Counted from the first letter of the stretch, positions 35,899 to 45,264 are shown. The stretch is DNA of 64,000 bases from Marvinbryantia formatexigens DSM 14469 (GCF_025148285.1 NZ_CP102268.1:2583001-2647000), one strand, 5' to 3'. Notes: a model not told the origin generated them from the letters alone. A program made the numbers and translations.

Positions 35899-36774
35899 AT
35901 GATGAAAAAAGAAAAGAAAGTGAAAATAAAAAATCCGGTAAACTGGAAAAAAGAGCTTTCCCTGCTGCCCGGTTATCTGATTGTCATAATCTGGATCCTG
36001 TTTACGGCGGCATTCCTGTTCTGGATTCTGGCGGCGAGCCTTTCCACCTCGCGGGAAATCTTTTCGGGAAATGTGTTTAAGTTTGAGAGCGGTCTTCATT
36101 TTGAAAATTATGCCAATGCATGGAAGGCGCAGAATGTATCGGTATTCTTTGGAAATTCCCTGCTGTATTCGGTGTCTGCCTGCGTGGGCGTGCTTCTGAT
36201 TTCCGCACCGGCGGCTTATGTGCTTTCAAGATTTGGCTTTAAGGGGAACAAGTCGATAAGAACCGGTCTGATTATTGCGATGAGCGTTCCGGAAATCATG
36301 ATTATCATGCCGATTTATTCCCTGGCAACGCAGTGGAGCTTAAAGGGCAGACTGCTTCTGATCGTTCTGTATATCTTTTTGAAGGTGCCGTACACCACGA
36401 CCTATCTGCTGAACTTTTTCGCGACGCTTTCAAAATCGTATGAGGAAGCGGCGGCGATCGACGGCTGCCCGCCGGCGAAAACCTTCCGGGTGATTATGCT
36501 CCCGCTGATACAGCCGGCGATTATCACGGTAACGATTTTTAACTTCCTCGGCGTATGGAACGAATTCTTTATCGCCCTCATTTTTGCAAGCAGCTCGGAC
36601 ATGACGCCGGTTGGTGTAGGTCTTCTGCAGATTGTAAACTCCATGAAGTATACGGGCGATTACGGCGGATTGTTTGCGGCAGTTATTATTGTATTCCTGC
36701 CCACCTTCCTGCTTTACATCTTTATGTCCGAAAAGATTATTTCCGGTGTTACCGGCGGCGGTGTGAAGGGTTAA
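35899..36774 (+). CDS. Sugar ABC transporter permease, MalG/UgpE type
   Basis: A 291-residue partner permease with six helices. EAA loop: YEEAAAIDGCPPAKTFRVIMLPL; the C terminus is IFMSEKIISGVTGGGVKG. TAGGAGGG precedes ATGs at 35899 and 35902; an earlier frame start would overlap the upstream permease. It needs an ATPase supplied from elsewhere. Confidence 0.92.
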   Translation: MMKKEKKVKIKNPVNWKKELSLLPGYLIVIIWILFTAAFLFWILAASLSTSREIFSGNVFKFESGLHFENYANAWKAQNVSVFFGNSLLYSVSACVGVLLISAPAAYVLSRFGFKGNKSIRTGLIIAMSVPEIMIIMPIYSLATQWSLKGRLLLIVLYIFLKVPYTTTYLLNFFATLSKSYEEAAAIDGCPPAKTFRVIMLPLIQPAIITVTIFNFLGVWNEFFIALIFASSSDMTPVGVGLLQIVNSMKYTGDYGGLFAAVIIVFLPTFLLYIFMSEKIISGVTGGGVKG

Positions 36775-36850
36775 TTTCTGCGGCAGCATGGGGGCTGCTT
36801 TTGCCCCCGCTTTCTGTCACTATATATGCAAAAACAGGAGGAATCACGAC

Positions 36851-39007
36851 ATGGAACAGAATAAGGGAAGAGTAACCATTCCGACAGATATTGATGTAAT
36901 TGCGGATACACTGGAGCTGTCCCGCCGCTGGGGCGCCGACGCGGTACGCGACTGCGACGGAACGGATTTTCCGGTCGAGCTGAAGGACGCCGGAATGAAG
37001 GTGTATTCCACTTATTATACCACGAGAAAGGATAATGCATGGGCAAAGGCAAATCCCGATGAAATCCAGCAGATGTATGTGATGACGCCCTTTTATACGG
37101 CGGCGGACACCACGCTGCGCATTCGTCTGATGAAGGGGCTGTACCCCGATATGCTGACCCCGAATGTGCGCGACGATATCAGACGCTGGTGGGAGGTAAT
37201 CGACCGGACGACCGGGGAGGTCGTGCCGGTATCGGACTGGAGCTATGAGGAGGAAGCCGGGGAAGTGGTCATAAACAGCGTACCCTTCCATGATTACACG
37301 GTGAGCTTTCTTGCCTATATTCTGTGGGACCCGGTACATATGTACAATGCGGTGGTGAATGACTGGAAGGATGTCGAGCATCAGATGACCTTTGATGTCA
37401 GACAGCCGAAGACCCACGACTATACGATGAAGCGGCTGAGAAAGTTTATCGAGGAGCATCCATATGTCAATGTGCTCCGTTTTACCACCTTTTTCCACCA
37501 GTTTACGCTGATGTTTGATGAGCTGGCGCGGGAAAAATATGTGGAGTGGTACGGCTATTCCGCATCGGTAAGCCCTTATATCCTGGAGCAGTTTGAAAAG
37601 GAAGCTGGCTATCCGTTCCGCCCGGAATATATTATTGACCAGGGCTACTATAACAACCAGTACCGGATTCCGACAAAGCAGTACCGGGATTTCCAGGCGT
37701 TCCAGCGCCGCGAGGTAGCGAAGATTGCGAAGGAAATGGTGGACATCTGCCATGAGTACGGCAAGGAAGCCATGATGTTCCTGGGCGACCACTGGATTGG
37801 CATGGAGCCGTTTATGGACGAGTTTAAAACCGTCGGGCTGGATGCCGTGGTGGGAAGCGTGGGAAATGGCGCGACCCTGCGCCTTATCAGCGATATTGAG
37901 GGAGTGAAGTACACGGAGGGCAGACTTCTGCCGTATTTCTTCCCGGATACCTTCCATGAGGGCGGCGACCCGGTGAAGGAAGCGAAATTCAACTGGGTGA
38001 CAGCGCGGCGCGCGATTTTAAGAAAGCCGATTGACCGCATCGGCTACGGCGGATATCTGAAGCTGGCGGTGCAATTCCCGGATTTTGTGGATTATGTGGA
38101 ATCGGTGTGCGCGGAGTTCCGCGAGCTGTATGAAAATATCAAAGGTACGACGCCCTATTGTGTGAAGCGGGTGGCTGTGCTGAACTGCTGGGGAAAGATG
38201 CGGGCATGGGGCACTCACATGGTGCACCACGCGATCTACTTCAAACAGAATTATTCCTATGAGGGCATCATCGAAGCGCTTTCCGGTGCGCCCTTTGACG
38301 TGAAGTTTATCAGCTTTGATGATATTCTGGAAAACAAGGATATTTTAAAAGATATCGACGTAATTATCAATGTGGGCGATGCCGACACGGCGCAGAGCGG
38401 CGGCGAATGGTGGTGCAATCCGGAGATTTCCTCCGCCATCAAGGAGTTTGTTTACCGCGGCGGCGGCTTTATCGGTGTCGGAGAACCGACCGCGCATCAG
38501 GCGAACGGTCACTTCTTCCAGCTTGCCAACGTGCTGGGCGTGGAAGAGGAGCGCGACTTTACGCTGGGATACGATAAGTATAACTGGGAAAATCATGACC
38601 ACTTTATCACGGAGGACGTGAAGGGCGAGATTGATTTCGGCGAGCCCGGAAAGTTTATTTATGCGCTGGAGGATGCGAAGGTGCTGGTATCCAGAGAGCA
38701 GAGGGTATATCTGGCGGTGAATGAATTCGGCGAAGGCCGCAGCGTTTATATCAGCGGGCTTCCCTACAGCTTTGAGAACAGCAGGCTTTTGTACCGGGCG
38801 ATTCTCTGGAGCACGGGGGACGAGGAGAACATCCACAAATGGTTTTCTTCAAATTATAATGTTGAAGTACACGCATACATCAAAAATAAAAAATACTGCG
38901 TGGTGAACAATACTTACGAACCGCAGACGACCACGGTATACCGGGGAGACGGAAGCTCCTTTGGGCTGGAGCTGGAAGCAAACCAGATTGTGTGGTACGA
39001 GCTTTAA
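36851..39007 (+). CDS. GH112 phosphorylase (galacto-N-biose/lacto-N-biose type)
   Basis: A 718-residue inverting phosphorylase that splits beta-1,3-linked galactosyl-N-acetylhexosamine disaccharides (or galactosyl-rhamnose) with phosphate to give galactose 1-phosphate. Family features are the N-terminal GRVTIPTDIDV, RRWGADAVRDCDGTDFP and STYYTTRKDNAWA; DHWIG places the general-acid Asp at residue 313, as in the bifidobacterial enzyme. A TIM barrel is followed by a glutaminase-like domain (VIINVGDADTA...GGGFIGVGEPTA) and a C-terminal beta domain. No signal peptide: cytosolic. AGGAGG precedes the ATG. The exact specificity within the family is not settled, but uptake and sulfatase neighbours fit mucin O-glycan or related glycans. 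Confidence 0.92.
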   Translation: MEQNKGRVTIPTDIDVIADTLELSRRWGADAVRDCDGTDFPVELKDAGMKVYSTYYTTRKDNAWAKANPDEIQQMYVMTPFYTAADTTLRIRLMKGLYPDMLTPNVRDDIRRWWEVIDRTTGEVVPVSDWSYEEEAGEVVINSVPFHDYTVSFLAYILWDPVHMYNAVVNDWKDVEHQMTFDVRQPKTHDYTMKRLRKFIEEHPYVNVLRFTTFFHQFTLMFDELAREKYVEWYGYSASVSPYILEQFEKEAGYPFRPEYIIDQGYYNNQYRIPTKQYRDFQAFQRREVAKIAKEMVDICHEYGKEAMMFLGDHWIGMEPFMDEFKTVGLDAVVGSVGNGATLRLISDIEGVKYTEGRLLPYFFPDTFHEGGDPVKEAKFNWVTARRAILRKPIDRIGYGGYLKLAVQFPDFVDYVESVCAEFRELYENIKGTTPYCVKRVAVLNCWGKMRAWGTHMVHHAIYFKQNYSYEGIIEALSGAPFDVKFISFDDILENKDILKDIDVIINVGDADTAQSGGEWWCNPEISSAIKEFVYRGGGFIGVGEPTAHQANGHFFQLANVLGVEEERDFTLGYDKYNWENHDHFITEDVKGEIDFGEPGKFIYALEDAKVLVSREQRVYLAVNEFGEGRSVYISGLPYSFENSRLLYRAILWSTGDEENIHKWFSSNYNVEVHAYIKNKKYCVVNNTYEPQTTTVYRGDGSSFGLELEANQIVWYEL

Positions 39008-39031
39008 TGTGCGAAGGCGCGGGGGACAGGG

Positions 39032-40477
39032 ATGAAACAGAAAAAGCCGAATATTTTATTTATCATGACGGACCAGCTCCGGGGAGACTGCCTTGGCATT
39101 GCGGGGCACCCGGACGTAAAGACGCCCTATCTTGACACGCTGGCGGCGAAGGGAGTTTTATTTTCCAATGCCTACAGCGCCTGCCCAAGCTGTATTCCGG
39201 CGCGGGCGGCGCTGCACACCGGAATGCTGCCGGAACACCACCGGCGCGTGGGCTACCAGGACGGAATCGCCTGGCGCTATGAGCATACGCTGGCGGGCGA
39301 GCTTTCCAGAGCAGGCTATTATACGCAGTGCGTCGGAAAAATGCATGTGCATCCGCTGCGCAATTATCTGGGTTTTCACAATGTGGAGCTGCACGACGGT
39401 TATCTTCATTACGCGCGCTATGGGTCCGTTCCTTACCGGGAATCCCAGCACGTCGCGGACGATTATTATTACTGGCTGAAGGAGCAGAAGGGAATCAGCG
39501 CGGACCCGATGGAGAGCGGGCTGGACTGCAATAGCTGGGTGGCGCGCCCGTTCCCCTACGAAGAGAAGTATCATCCCACAAACTGGGTGACGGACCGGAG
39601 TATTGATTTCCTGCGCCGGAGAGATCCGGACCAGCCGTTTTTTCTGATGGCGTCCTACCTGCGTCCGCACCCGCCCTTTGACGCGCCGGCGTATTATTTC
39701 GATTTATACAAGGATAAAAAGCTGACGCCGCCTTATGTGGGGGACTGGGAGGATACAAAACTCCTGAAAGAGCGCGGACGGATTTTTGATTCCCTAACGG
39801 GACCGGAGGATGAAGAGCTGATACGGCAGGCGCAGATTGGCTACTATGCCTGCATCACCCATCTGGACCACCAGATTGGGCGGCTGCTTATGGCGCTGAC
39901 GGAGCATGAGCTGCAGAACGATACGATGATTTTCTTTACCGCCGACCACGGCGAGGAGCTCTGCGACCACCATCATTTCCGGAAGTCGCTGCCCTACCAG
40001 GGCAGCATCCACATCCCGCTGATTATTTCGGGAAATCCGGAGCTGACGGGCTTTGCGCCCCATTCTGTCTGCGATGAGGTGACAGAGCTGTGCGACATCA
40101 TGCCGACGCTTCTGGACATCGCGGGCGCGGACATTCCGGACCGTGTGGATGGAAAAAGCCTGCTGGCGTTTGCAGATGGGGAAGGCAGGGAATATCTGCA
40201 CGGCGAGCATTCCTATGGCGAGCTGTCGAATCACTATATCGTGACGAAGAAGGACAAGTTCTGCTGGTTCAGCACTTCGGGCACAGAGCATTATTTCGTT
40301 CTGGAGGAGGACCCCCACGAGCTGCACGACCGGATAGAGGACCCGGCGTGCCGGGAGCGAATCGCATATCTGCGAAACTGCCTCATCCGGGAACTCACCG
40401 GACGTCCGGAGGGATTTACCGATGGAACTTCTCTGATCGCGGGACGGGAATATCCGGTGTATCTGGCGGAAAAATAA
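39032..40477 (+). CDS. Cytosolic Cys-type sulfatase
   Basis: A 481-residue type I sulfatase. The N terminus KKPNILFIMTDQLRGDC gives the metal-binding Asp; the activation motif is CIPAR (Cys54 to Arg58), where the Cys must be converted to formylglycine, in anaerobes by an anSME radical-SAM enzyme (not in this window). FFTADHGEELCDH is the second metal site. There is no signal peptide, so it should work inside the cell. It follows the GH112 gene by 24 bases as last gene of the operon, suggesting removal of sulfate from an imported sugar before or after phosphorolysis. Substrate is inferred from context only. Confidence 0.88.
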   Translation: MKQKKPNILFIMTDQLRGDCLGIAGHPDVKTPYLDTLAAKGVLFSNAYSACPSCIPARAALHTGMLPEHHRRVGYQDGIAWRYEHTLAGELSRAGYYTQCVGKMHVHPLRNYLGFHNVELHDGYLHYARYGSVPYRESQHVADDYYYWLKEQKGISADPMESGLDCNSWVARPFPYEEKYHPTNWVTDRSIDFLRRRDPDQPFFLMASYLRPHPPFDAPAYYFDLYKDKKLTPPYVGDWEDTKLLKERGRIFDSLTGPEDEELIRQAQIGYYACITHLDHQIGRLLMALTEHELQNDTMIFFTADHGEELCDHHHFRKSLPYQGSIHIPLIISGNPELTGFAPHSVCDEVTELCDIMPTLLDIAGADIPDRVDGKSLLAFADGEGREYLHGEHSYGELSNHYIVTKKDKFCWFSTSGTEHYFVLEEDPHELHDRIEDPACRERIAYLRNCLIRELTGRPEGFTDGTSLIAGREYPVYLAEK

Positions 40478-40498
40478 TATAAGAAAAAATAACGTGAG

Positions 40499-40537
40499 AA
40501 AAAGTCATGCTGGCGGAAAATGCAGCATGACTTTTTT
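40499..40537 (+). terminator. Terminator of the GH112/sulfatase operon
   Basis: Perfect 14-base stem, AAAAAGTCATGCTG (40499-40512) with CAGCATGACTTTTT (40523-40536), loop of ten. Confidence 0.93.
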
Positions 40538-40579
40538 AGCTATTAAATTTTTTATAAAAATAGTGCAAAACCACGCGAT

Positions 40580-40608
40580 TTGTTGTATTATTATTGTAAC
40601 GTTATAAG
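40580..40608 (+). promoter_or_regulatory. Promoter and operator of the LacI-fusion gene
   Basis: -35 TTGTTG at 40580-40585, 17-base spacer, -10 TATAAG at 40603-40608. The imperfect palindrome TTGTAACGTTATAA (40594-40607, core TAACGTTA) covers the -10, where a LacI-type protein would block initiation. The same site occurs three times before the adjacent operon. Confidence 0.72.
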
Positions 40609-40626
40609 AATGGAAAAGGGGTAAAT

Positions 40627-42801
40627 ATGGCTACAATTCTTGATGTTGCAAAATTGGCAGGAGTATCGCAGGGGACGGTATCAAATGTATTAAACGGGAA
40701 AGGGAATGTGAGCAGCGAGAAAATCCGTATTGTTGAAGAGGCTGCACGGACGTTGGGATATACCATTAATGAACAGGCGCGTATGCTCAGAAGAGGAACG
40801 GGAAATACCATTGGAATTATTCTTCCTACGGTTGAATCAAGACAATACAGGGAATTCTATAACAGCTTAAAATATTATGCGGAGAGCAGAGGATATTCTG
40901 TGGAGCTGTTTATTTCCAATAACAGTCCACAGACGGAAATGGAAATGATTCAAAAAGCCAGATCCGCCAGAGTATGTGGCGTCGCGGCAATCACATGTCT
41001 GAGCGGGAAAGATAATCCGTATCAGGATGCCGAATTAAAGAGAGTATGTTTCGTGGAACGGCGTCCTGCTTTCCAGGCGGATTATTATGGATTTGATTAC
41101 CGGCTGGCGGGCAGTCAGATGGCAAAAAGGGTGCTGAAAAAGGGATACAGGAATGTGGCGGTTATTACGGAAACCGAAAAGTATTCCAATGAGGCTGAGT
41201 TTTTAAAAGGCTTCAACAGTGAAATTGATGAAAACTGCGGATGCAGCGTTCTGAAAATAACAACGGATCTGGGGCGGATTTCTCACAGCATCTTGAATCT
41301 CTTTGCTGCGGATGAACGGATAGACGCGATCGTTACAACGAATATTGGTCTGGCAGAGAGCATAAGACAGATTGCCCAATCGCTTTTTGGCAGTAAAAAA
41401 ATGGATATCCATACACTCTCACCGGTGATTTCTCTGCCGGAAAAGGATTTTATAAAATATGAATTAAATTACAGTCTTCTGGGAAAAAAGGTTGCGTCGC
41501 GCATTCTGGAACAATCAGAAGGCACGGGGGACAGGGAGGTTATCCTGGATAATGACGGAGAACGGGACTGGAAGCATATCAGCATTACAGCTAAACCGGC
41601 GGAATGCCTCAGAGTGCTGGCGCTGGATGGTCCGGAATCCGTAATTGTTCAGGGAATGTCCCAGCTTTATACGGAAAAGACGGGGACAAAAATAAAAGTG
41701 GCAGTATATTCGTACGATGAGATTTATGACCAGTTTGTCAGCTCGGAAATATCGGATTTGTATGATGTGTTCCGGATCGATGTCCGGTGGCTGTCCTGGT
41801 TCGCGGAGCGTCTGCTGCTGCCTCTGGAACAGATTGACCCGGATATCAGGACATCGCTTTCAGAGTATCTTCCGGCGCTGGAGGACAAATACTGCTATGT
41901 GAGGGGAAAAATATACGCGCTGCCCACCTCGCCCAGCGCCCAGCTTTTATTCTACAGAAAAGACCTCTTTGAAAATGCCGCGATTAAAAGACAATACAGA
42001 GAGAAATATAAAAAGGAGTTGCAGATACCGGAAACCTTTGAGGAATACAACAGGATTGCCGCTTTTTTTACGGAAGGGGATGGCTTTGGGACAGATGTTC
42101 GTTACGGGACGAATCTGACACTGGGAAATACGGGCGTAGCGGCCACGGAGTTTCTTGCCAGATTTTTCGGTCATAAAAAGAATCTGTACAATGAAAACGG
42201 AAAAATTGTAATAAACAATGATGTCGGTAAAAAGGCAATGGAAGAGCTTCTGGAACTGCAGAAATATATTCCGGGCAAACCTGCGAAGTGGTGGACAACG
42301 GCCGCCAAGGAATTTGCCGGCGGAAACATTGCAATGATGATTAATTTCAGCAACTATGCATCGGAAATTCTTGGGTATCATTCTAAAATTATTGGAAATG
42401 TCGGCTTTGGAATGGTACCGGGCGGAAATCCGATCTACGGCGGAGGCTCTCTTGCGGTATCCAAAAACAGCAGGCATCCTGAGGATGCGCTGGCTTTTAT
42501 CAAATGGATTACCAGAGAGCCGGTTGCATCCGGCATGGCAGCGCTGGGAAATGTGTCTCCGTGCATCAGAACCTATGATAAATACGATATTATGAAAACA
42601 TTTCCGTGGCTGGAGCTTTCCAAAAAGTGCTTTTTAATGTCGGAAACAAGAAGGCTGCCGGACGAGGACGGACGACCTTTTGACGAAAAGAAATTTATGA
42701 ATATTGTCGGGAGTGCGGTGAAAAATGTTATGACAGGGCTGCTCGGCACAGATGAAGCGCTGGCAAGAGCACAGAGCATGATTGACGAGGAAATGTGGTA
42801 A
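40627..42801 (+). CDS. LacI-family regulator fused to a solute-binding domain
   Basis: A 724-residue protein, about twice the length of LacI. Residues 1-50 are a LacI headpiece (ILDVAKLAGVSQGTVSNVLN, hinge helix NEQARMLRRG). Residues about 58-318 form a periplasmic-binding-protein-like ligand domain (TIGIILPTVESRQYREFYN, YGFDYRLAGSQMAKRVL). From about 321 to the end is a separate family 1 solute-binding domain (VIVQGMSQLYTEKTG, YALPTSPSAQLLFYRKDLFENA, PGGNPIYGGGSLAVSKNSRHPEDALAFIKW; fewer than 20 quoted in each). There is no signal peptide, so both domains are cytosolic. One frame covers everything without a break. It sits upstream of an AfuABC-like operon and shares operator-like sites with it. 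Sensing of two ligands, or of one by each domain, is inference. Confidence 0.9.
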   Translation: MATILDVAKLAGVSQGTVSNVLNGKGNVSSEKIRIVEEAARTLGYTINEQARMLRRGTGNTIGIILPTVESRQYREFYNSLKYYAESRGYSVELFISNNSPQTEMEMIQKARSARVCGVAAITCLSGKDNPYQDAELKRVCFVERRPAFQADYYGFDYRLAGSQMAKRVLKKGYRNVAVITETEKYSNEAEFLKGFNSEIDENCGCSVLKITTDLGRISHSILNLFAADERIDAIVTTNIGLAESIRQIAQSLFGSKKMDIHTLSPVISLPEKDFIKYELNYSLLGKKVASRILEQSEGTGDREVILDNDGERDWKHISITAKPAECLRVLALDGPESVIVQGMSQLYTEKTGTKIKVAVYSYDEIYDQFVSSEISDLYDVFRIDVRWLSWFAERLLLPLEQIDPDIRTSLSEYLPALEDKYCYVRGKIYALPTSPSAQLLFYRKDLFENAAIKRQYREKYKKELQIPETFEEYNRIAAFFTEGDGFGTDVRYGTNLTLGNTGVAATEFLARFFGHKKNLYNENGKIVINNDVGKKAMEELLELQKYIPGKPAKWWTTAAKEFAGGNIAMMINFSNYASEILGYHSKIIGNVGFGMVPGGNPIYGGGSLAVSKNSRHPEDALAFIKWITREPVASGMAALGNVSPCIRTYDKYDIMKTFPWLELSKKCFLMSETRRLPDEDGRPFDEKKFMNIVGSAVKNVMTGLLGTDEALARAQSMIDEEMW

Positions 42802-42846
42802 GAAAAGTGGAGCCGCAATCATGGGCATCCGGATAAGAATGGAGTA

Positions 42847-42887
42847 AAGAGCAGAGTACGTGGGGAATACACACTCTGCTCTTTTTT
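42847..42887 (+). terminator. Terminator of the LacI-fusion gene
   Basis: AAGAGCAGAGT (42847-42857) pairs with ACTCTGCTCTT (42873-42883), loop of 15, then TTTTG. Confidence 0.92.
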
Positions 42888-42944
42888 GCAAAATTTTACC
42901 AACATTTGATATATGCAAATTTATCTCTTGACTTATGAAAACGA

Positions 42945-42958
42945 TTATAACGCTACAA
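42945..42958. promoter_or_regulatory. Operator-like site 1 of the organophosphate-type operon
   Basis: TTATAACGCTACAA, the reverse complement of TTGTAGCGTTATAA, one base different from the site over the regulator's own promoter. It lies about 240 bases before the operon and may support looping. The stretch between it and 43110 is AT-rich with no gene. Confidence 0.6.
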
Positions 42959-43116
42959 TATTTTTGAAGAAGAATGGTGAATGAATAAAAGAAAACGGGT
43001 TTGGTATTTGTGAATTCGTATGGAATGTTTTTGCAAAAAAAGTAAAAATGAAGTAAAAATTATGAAAAAGGAGCGTTAAATTAAAGAAAATCGGGAGAAA
43101 ATGACTAAAATATATA

Positions 43117-43145
43117 TTGACACGTTATAATAAATATGGTATGGT
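43117..43145 (+). promoter_or_regulatory. Promoter of the operon, with operator-like site 2
   Basis: -35 TTGACA at 43117-43122, 17-base spacer, -10 TATGGT at 43140-43145. The half-site ACGTTATAA (43122-43130) overlaps the -35 and spacer, so bound regulator would exclude polymerase. Confidence 0.72.
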
Positions 43146-43165
43146 TTAAATGTAAAAGATAAAAA

Positions 43166-43179
43166 TTAATACGTTATAA
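43166..43179 (+). promoter_or_regulatory. Operator-like site 3 in the leader
   Basis: TTAATACGTTATAA lies between the -10 and the AGGAGG at 43181-43186. Spaced 49 bases from site 2 (about 4.7 helical turns). Confidence 0.65.
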
Positions 43180-43194
43180 AAGGAGGAAATGAAG

Positions 43195-44223
43195 ATGAAA
43201 AAAATGTTTGTTGCATTATTGACAGGAGCTACGGTAATTTCGATGAGCGCCGCCCTGGTATGTGCAGAAGAGGCAGACAAAAGCGAAACCATTGTTATTT
43301 ACACGAACAATGATTCGGATGGTCGGGATGAATGGCTGATTAACAGAGCGGCGGAAGAGGGATTTCATGTAGAGGTAGTTGGTCTTGGGGCTTCAGCGAT
43401 TACAGAGCGTATGATTGCTGAGAAAAATAACCCCCTTTGCGATGTTGTATTCGGTGCAAATAACATTGAATATGAGAAGATGAAGGCAAGTGGTCTCCTT
43501 CAGACATGGGAGCCGGATTGGACAGATGGCGTGGATCAGAGTCTGATCGATGCGGAAGGATATTATTATCCGGTTACGACAACCCCGCTGCTTCTGATTG
43601 GAAACGCTGATTACGAGGATATGCCGTCTGACTGGACTGATCTTACAGACGACAAATATGCTGGCTTATATCAGTTGCATGGATTAAGCGGCGGCACCGG
43701 AAAAACTGTATACGCAAGTATCATCAGCCGCTATCCGGATCCGGATGGAGAACTTGGTATTTCAGATGAAGGATGGGAAATTGCTGCGAAATTTTTGGGA
43801 AATGCTCATAATATCGCAGAAGGAGAGGATTCTATAGGAGAAGTAATAGATGGTACATATCCGATGGATGAACATTGGGCTTCCGGAGTTCTGACAGAGC
43901 AGAAGGAACGGGATTATAAATTCCAGATTATGGTTCCGGAGATTGGAGTACCGTATGTGGTAGAATCTGTTGCTATTGCGGAGGGTACTACAAAATATGA
44001 CCTCTGTGTAGAATTCCTCAACTGGCTTGGAAGCGCGGAGATACAGCTGGAATGGTCAAATAATTTCGGAACGATTCCGTGTCAGGAAGAGGCGCTGGCA
44101 AATGTTTCGGCAGATATTTCTGAATTAATGTCAATGCTTACACCGCAGAATCTGGATTGGGAATTCATTGCTGAAAATGTGGATGCCTGGGTAGAAAAAG
44201 CAGAGTTGGAATTTGTCCAGTAG
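43195..44223 (+). CDS. ABC transporter solute-binding protein, AfuA/FbpA-like
   Basis: A 342-residue receptor with a Sec signal (KKMFVALLTGATVISMSAALVCA). The mature part starts ETIVIYTNNDSDGRDEWLIN, the class 6/FbpA-type fold used for iron, thiamine, sugar phosphates and phosphonates. FGANNIEYEKMKASGLLQTW is a family helix. AGGAGG at 43181-43186 has proper spacing to the ATG at 43195, better than to the ATG at 43189. Conserved iron-binding Tyr pair is not evident to me. With a glycerophosphodiesterase downstream, a phosphorylated organic ligand is more likely than iron. Confidence 0.85.
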   Translation: MKKMFVALLTGATVISMSAALVCAEEADKSETIVIYTNNDSDGRDEWLINRAAEEGFHVEVVGLGASAITERMIAEKNNPLCDVVFGANNIEYEKMKASGLLQTWEPDWTDGVDQSLIDAEGYYYPVTTTPLLLIGNADYEDMPSDWTDLTDDKYAGLYQLHGLSGGTGKTVYASIISRYPDPDGELGISDEGWEIAAKFLGNAHNIAEGEDSIGEVIDGTYPMDEHWASGVLTEQKERDYKFQIMVPEIGVPYVVESVAIAEGTTKYDLCVEFLNWLGSAEIQLEWSNNFGTIPCQEEALANVSADISELMSMLTPQNLDWEFIAENVDAWVEKAELEFVQ

Positions 44224-44259
44224 TCAGCATTTCAAAGTTCGGTCAGATAGGAGTAAATC

Positions 44260-45264
44260 ATGGTAAAGTTTGAAAATATAGAAATCAGATATGGTGACTT
44301 TGTGGCAATGAAAAATCTGGACCTGGAAATCAAGGAGGGTGAGTTTTTCACCTTCCTTGGTCCGAGCGGGTGCGGAAAAACAACCTCGCTGCGTGCTCTG
44401 GTCGGGTTTCTTGCACCATCTAGGGGCAGAGTGATTGTAAACGGCAGAGATGTGACGAATTTACCGGTAGAAAAAAGAAACATAGGTATGGTATTTCAGA
44501 GCTATGCCCTTTTTCCTACAATGACGGTTTATGAAAATATTGCCTTTGGAATGAAAGTGAAGAAAATGACGAAGACGGAAATAGACAGAAAAGTACATGA
44601 AATAGCTGCAAAAATTAAAATCACAGACGAGCAGCTGGCGAAAAATGTTGCTGATCTGTCCGGAGGACAGCAGCAGAGAGTAGCTCTTGCAAGAGCAATC
44701 GTTCTGGAACCGAAGATTCTATGTCTGGATGAACCATTATCAAACCTGGATGCAAAATTGAGAATAGACATGCGGCTTGAATTGAAGAGGCTTCAGAAAG
44801 ATTTGGGCATTACCACATTATATGTCACACATGATCAGGAAGAAGCACTTACCCTTTCTGACAGAATTGCTGTTTTTAATAATGGCTATATTGAACAAGT
44901 CGGAACACCTTATGAAATATACAATAGATCCAGCAGCGAATTTGTATGTGACTTTATTGGAGATATCAATCGTCTGGGAGAAGATATTCTGAATCTGATT
45001 AATAAACAGATTGGGACTTCGTTTGATACGAAGAAAACCGGCTTTGTGAGAATTGAAAGATGTGTGAATGAATATAAGCCGGATCATGCAAAAATAACAG
45101 GAATTGTGACAGATACAGAATTTAATGGTATATTGACAAAATATACGTTGTCCTGTATGGGACAGACGGTAAAGTATCTGGAAAAAAATGACGGTTACAA
45201 GTACTATAAAGAAGGCGATGAAGTAGATCTGTATATTGGCGCCCAGGATATTATGCAGTTTTAA
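44260..45264 (+). CDS. ABC transporter ATP-binding protein, AfuC/PotA-like
   Basis: A 334-residue ATPase. Walker A GPSGCGKTT (from residue 34), signature LSGGQQQR, Walker B ILCLDEPLSNLDAKLR and the switch His in YVTHDQEEAL are all intact. Residues 240-334 form a regulatory beta domain (TOBE-like). Unlike the two sugar operons of this window, this importer has its own ATPase. It is spaced 36 bases from the receptor gene and 14 from the permease. Confidence 0.95.
   Translation: MVKFENIEIRYGDFVAMKNLDLEIKEGEFFTFLGPSGCGKTTSLRALVGFLAPSRGRVIVNGRDVTNLPVEKRNIGMVFQSYALFPTMTVYENIAFGMKVKKMTKTEIDRKVHEIAAKIKITDEQLAKNVADLSGGQQQRVALARAIVLEPKILCLDEPLSNLDAKLRIDMRLELKRLQKDLGITTLYVTHDQEEALTLSDRIAVFNNGYIEQVGTPYEIYNRSSSEFVCDFIGDINRLGEDILNLINKQIGTSFDTKKTGFVRIERCVNEYKPDHAKITGIVTDTEFNGILTKYTLSCMGQTVKYLEKNDGYKYYKEGDEVDLYIGAQDIMQF

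Noticed and set aside
43195-44223. Iron(III)-binding receptor.
   Set aside because: The fold class includes iron binders, but the paired Tyr ligands are not evident and the operon holds phosphodiester enzymes.
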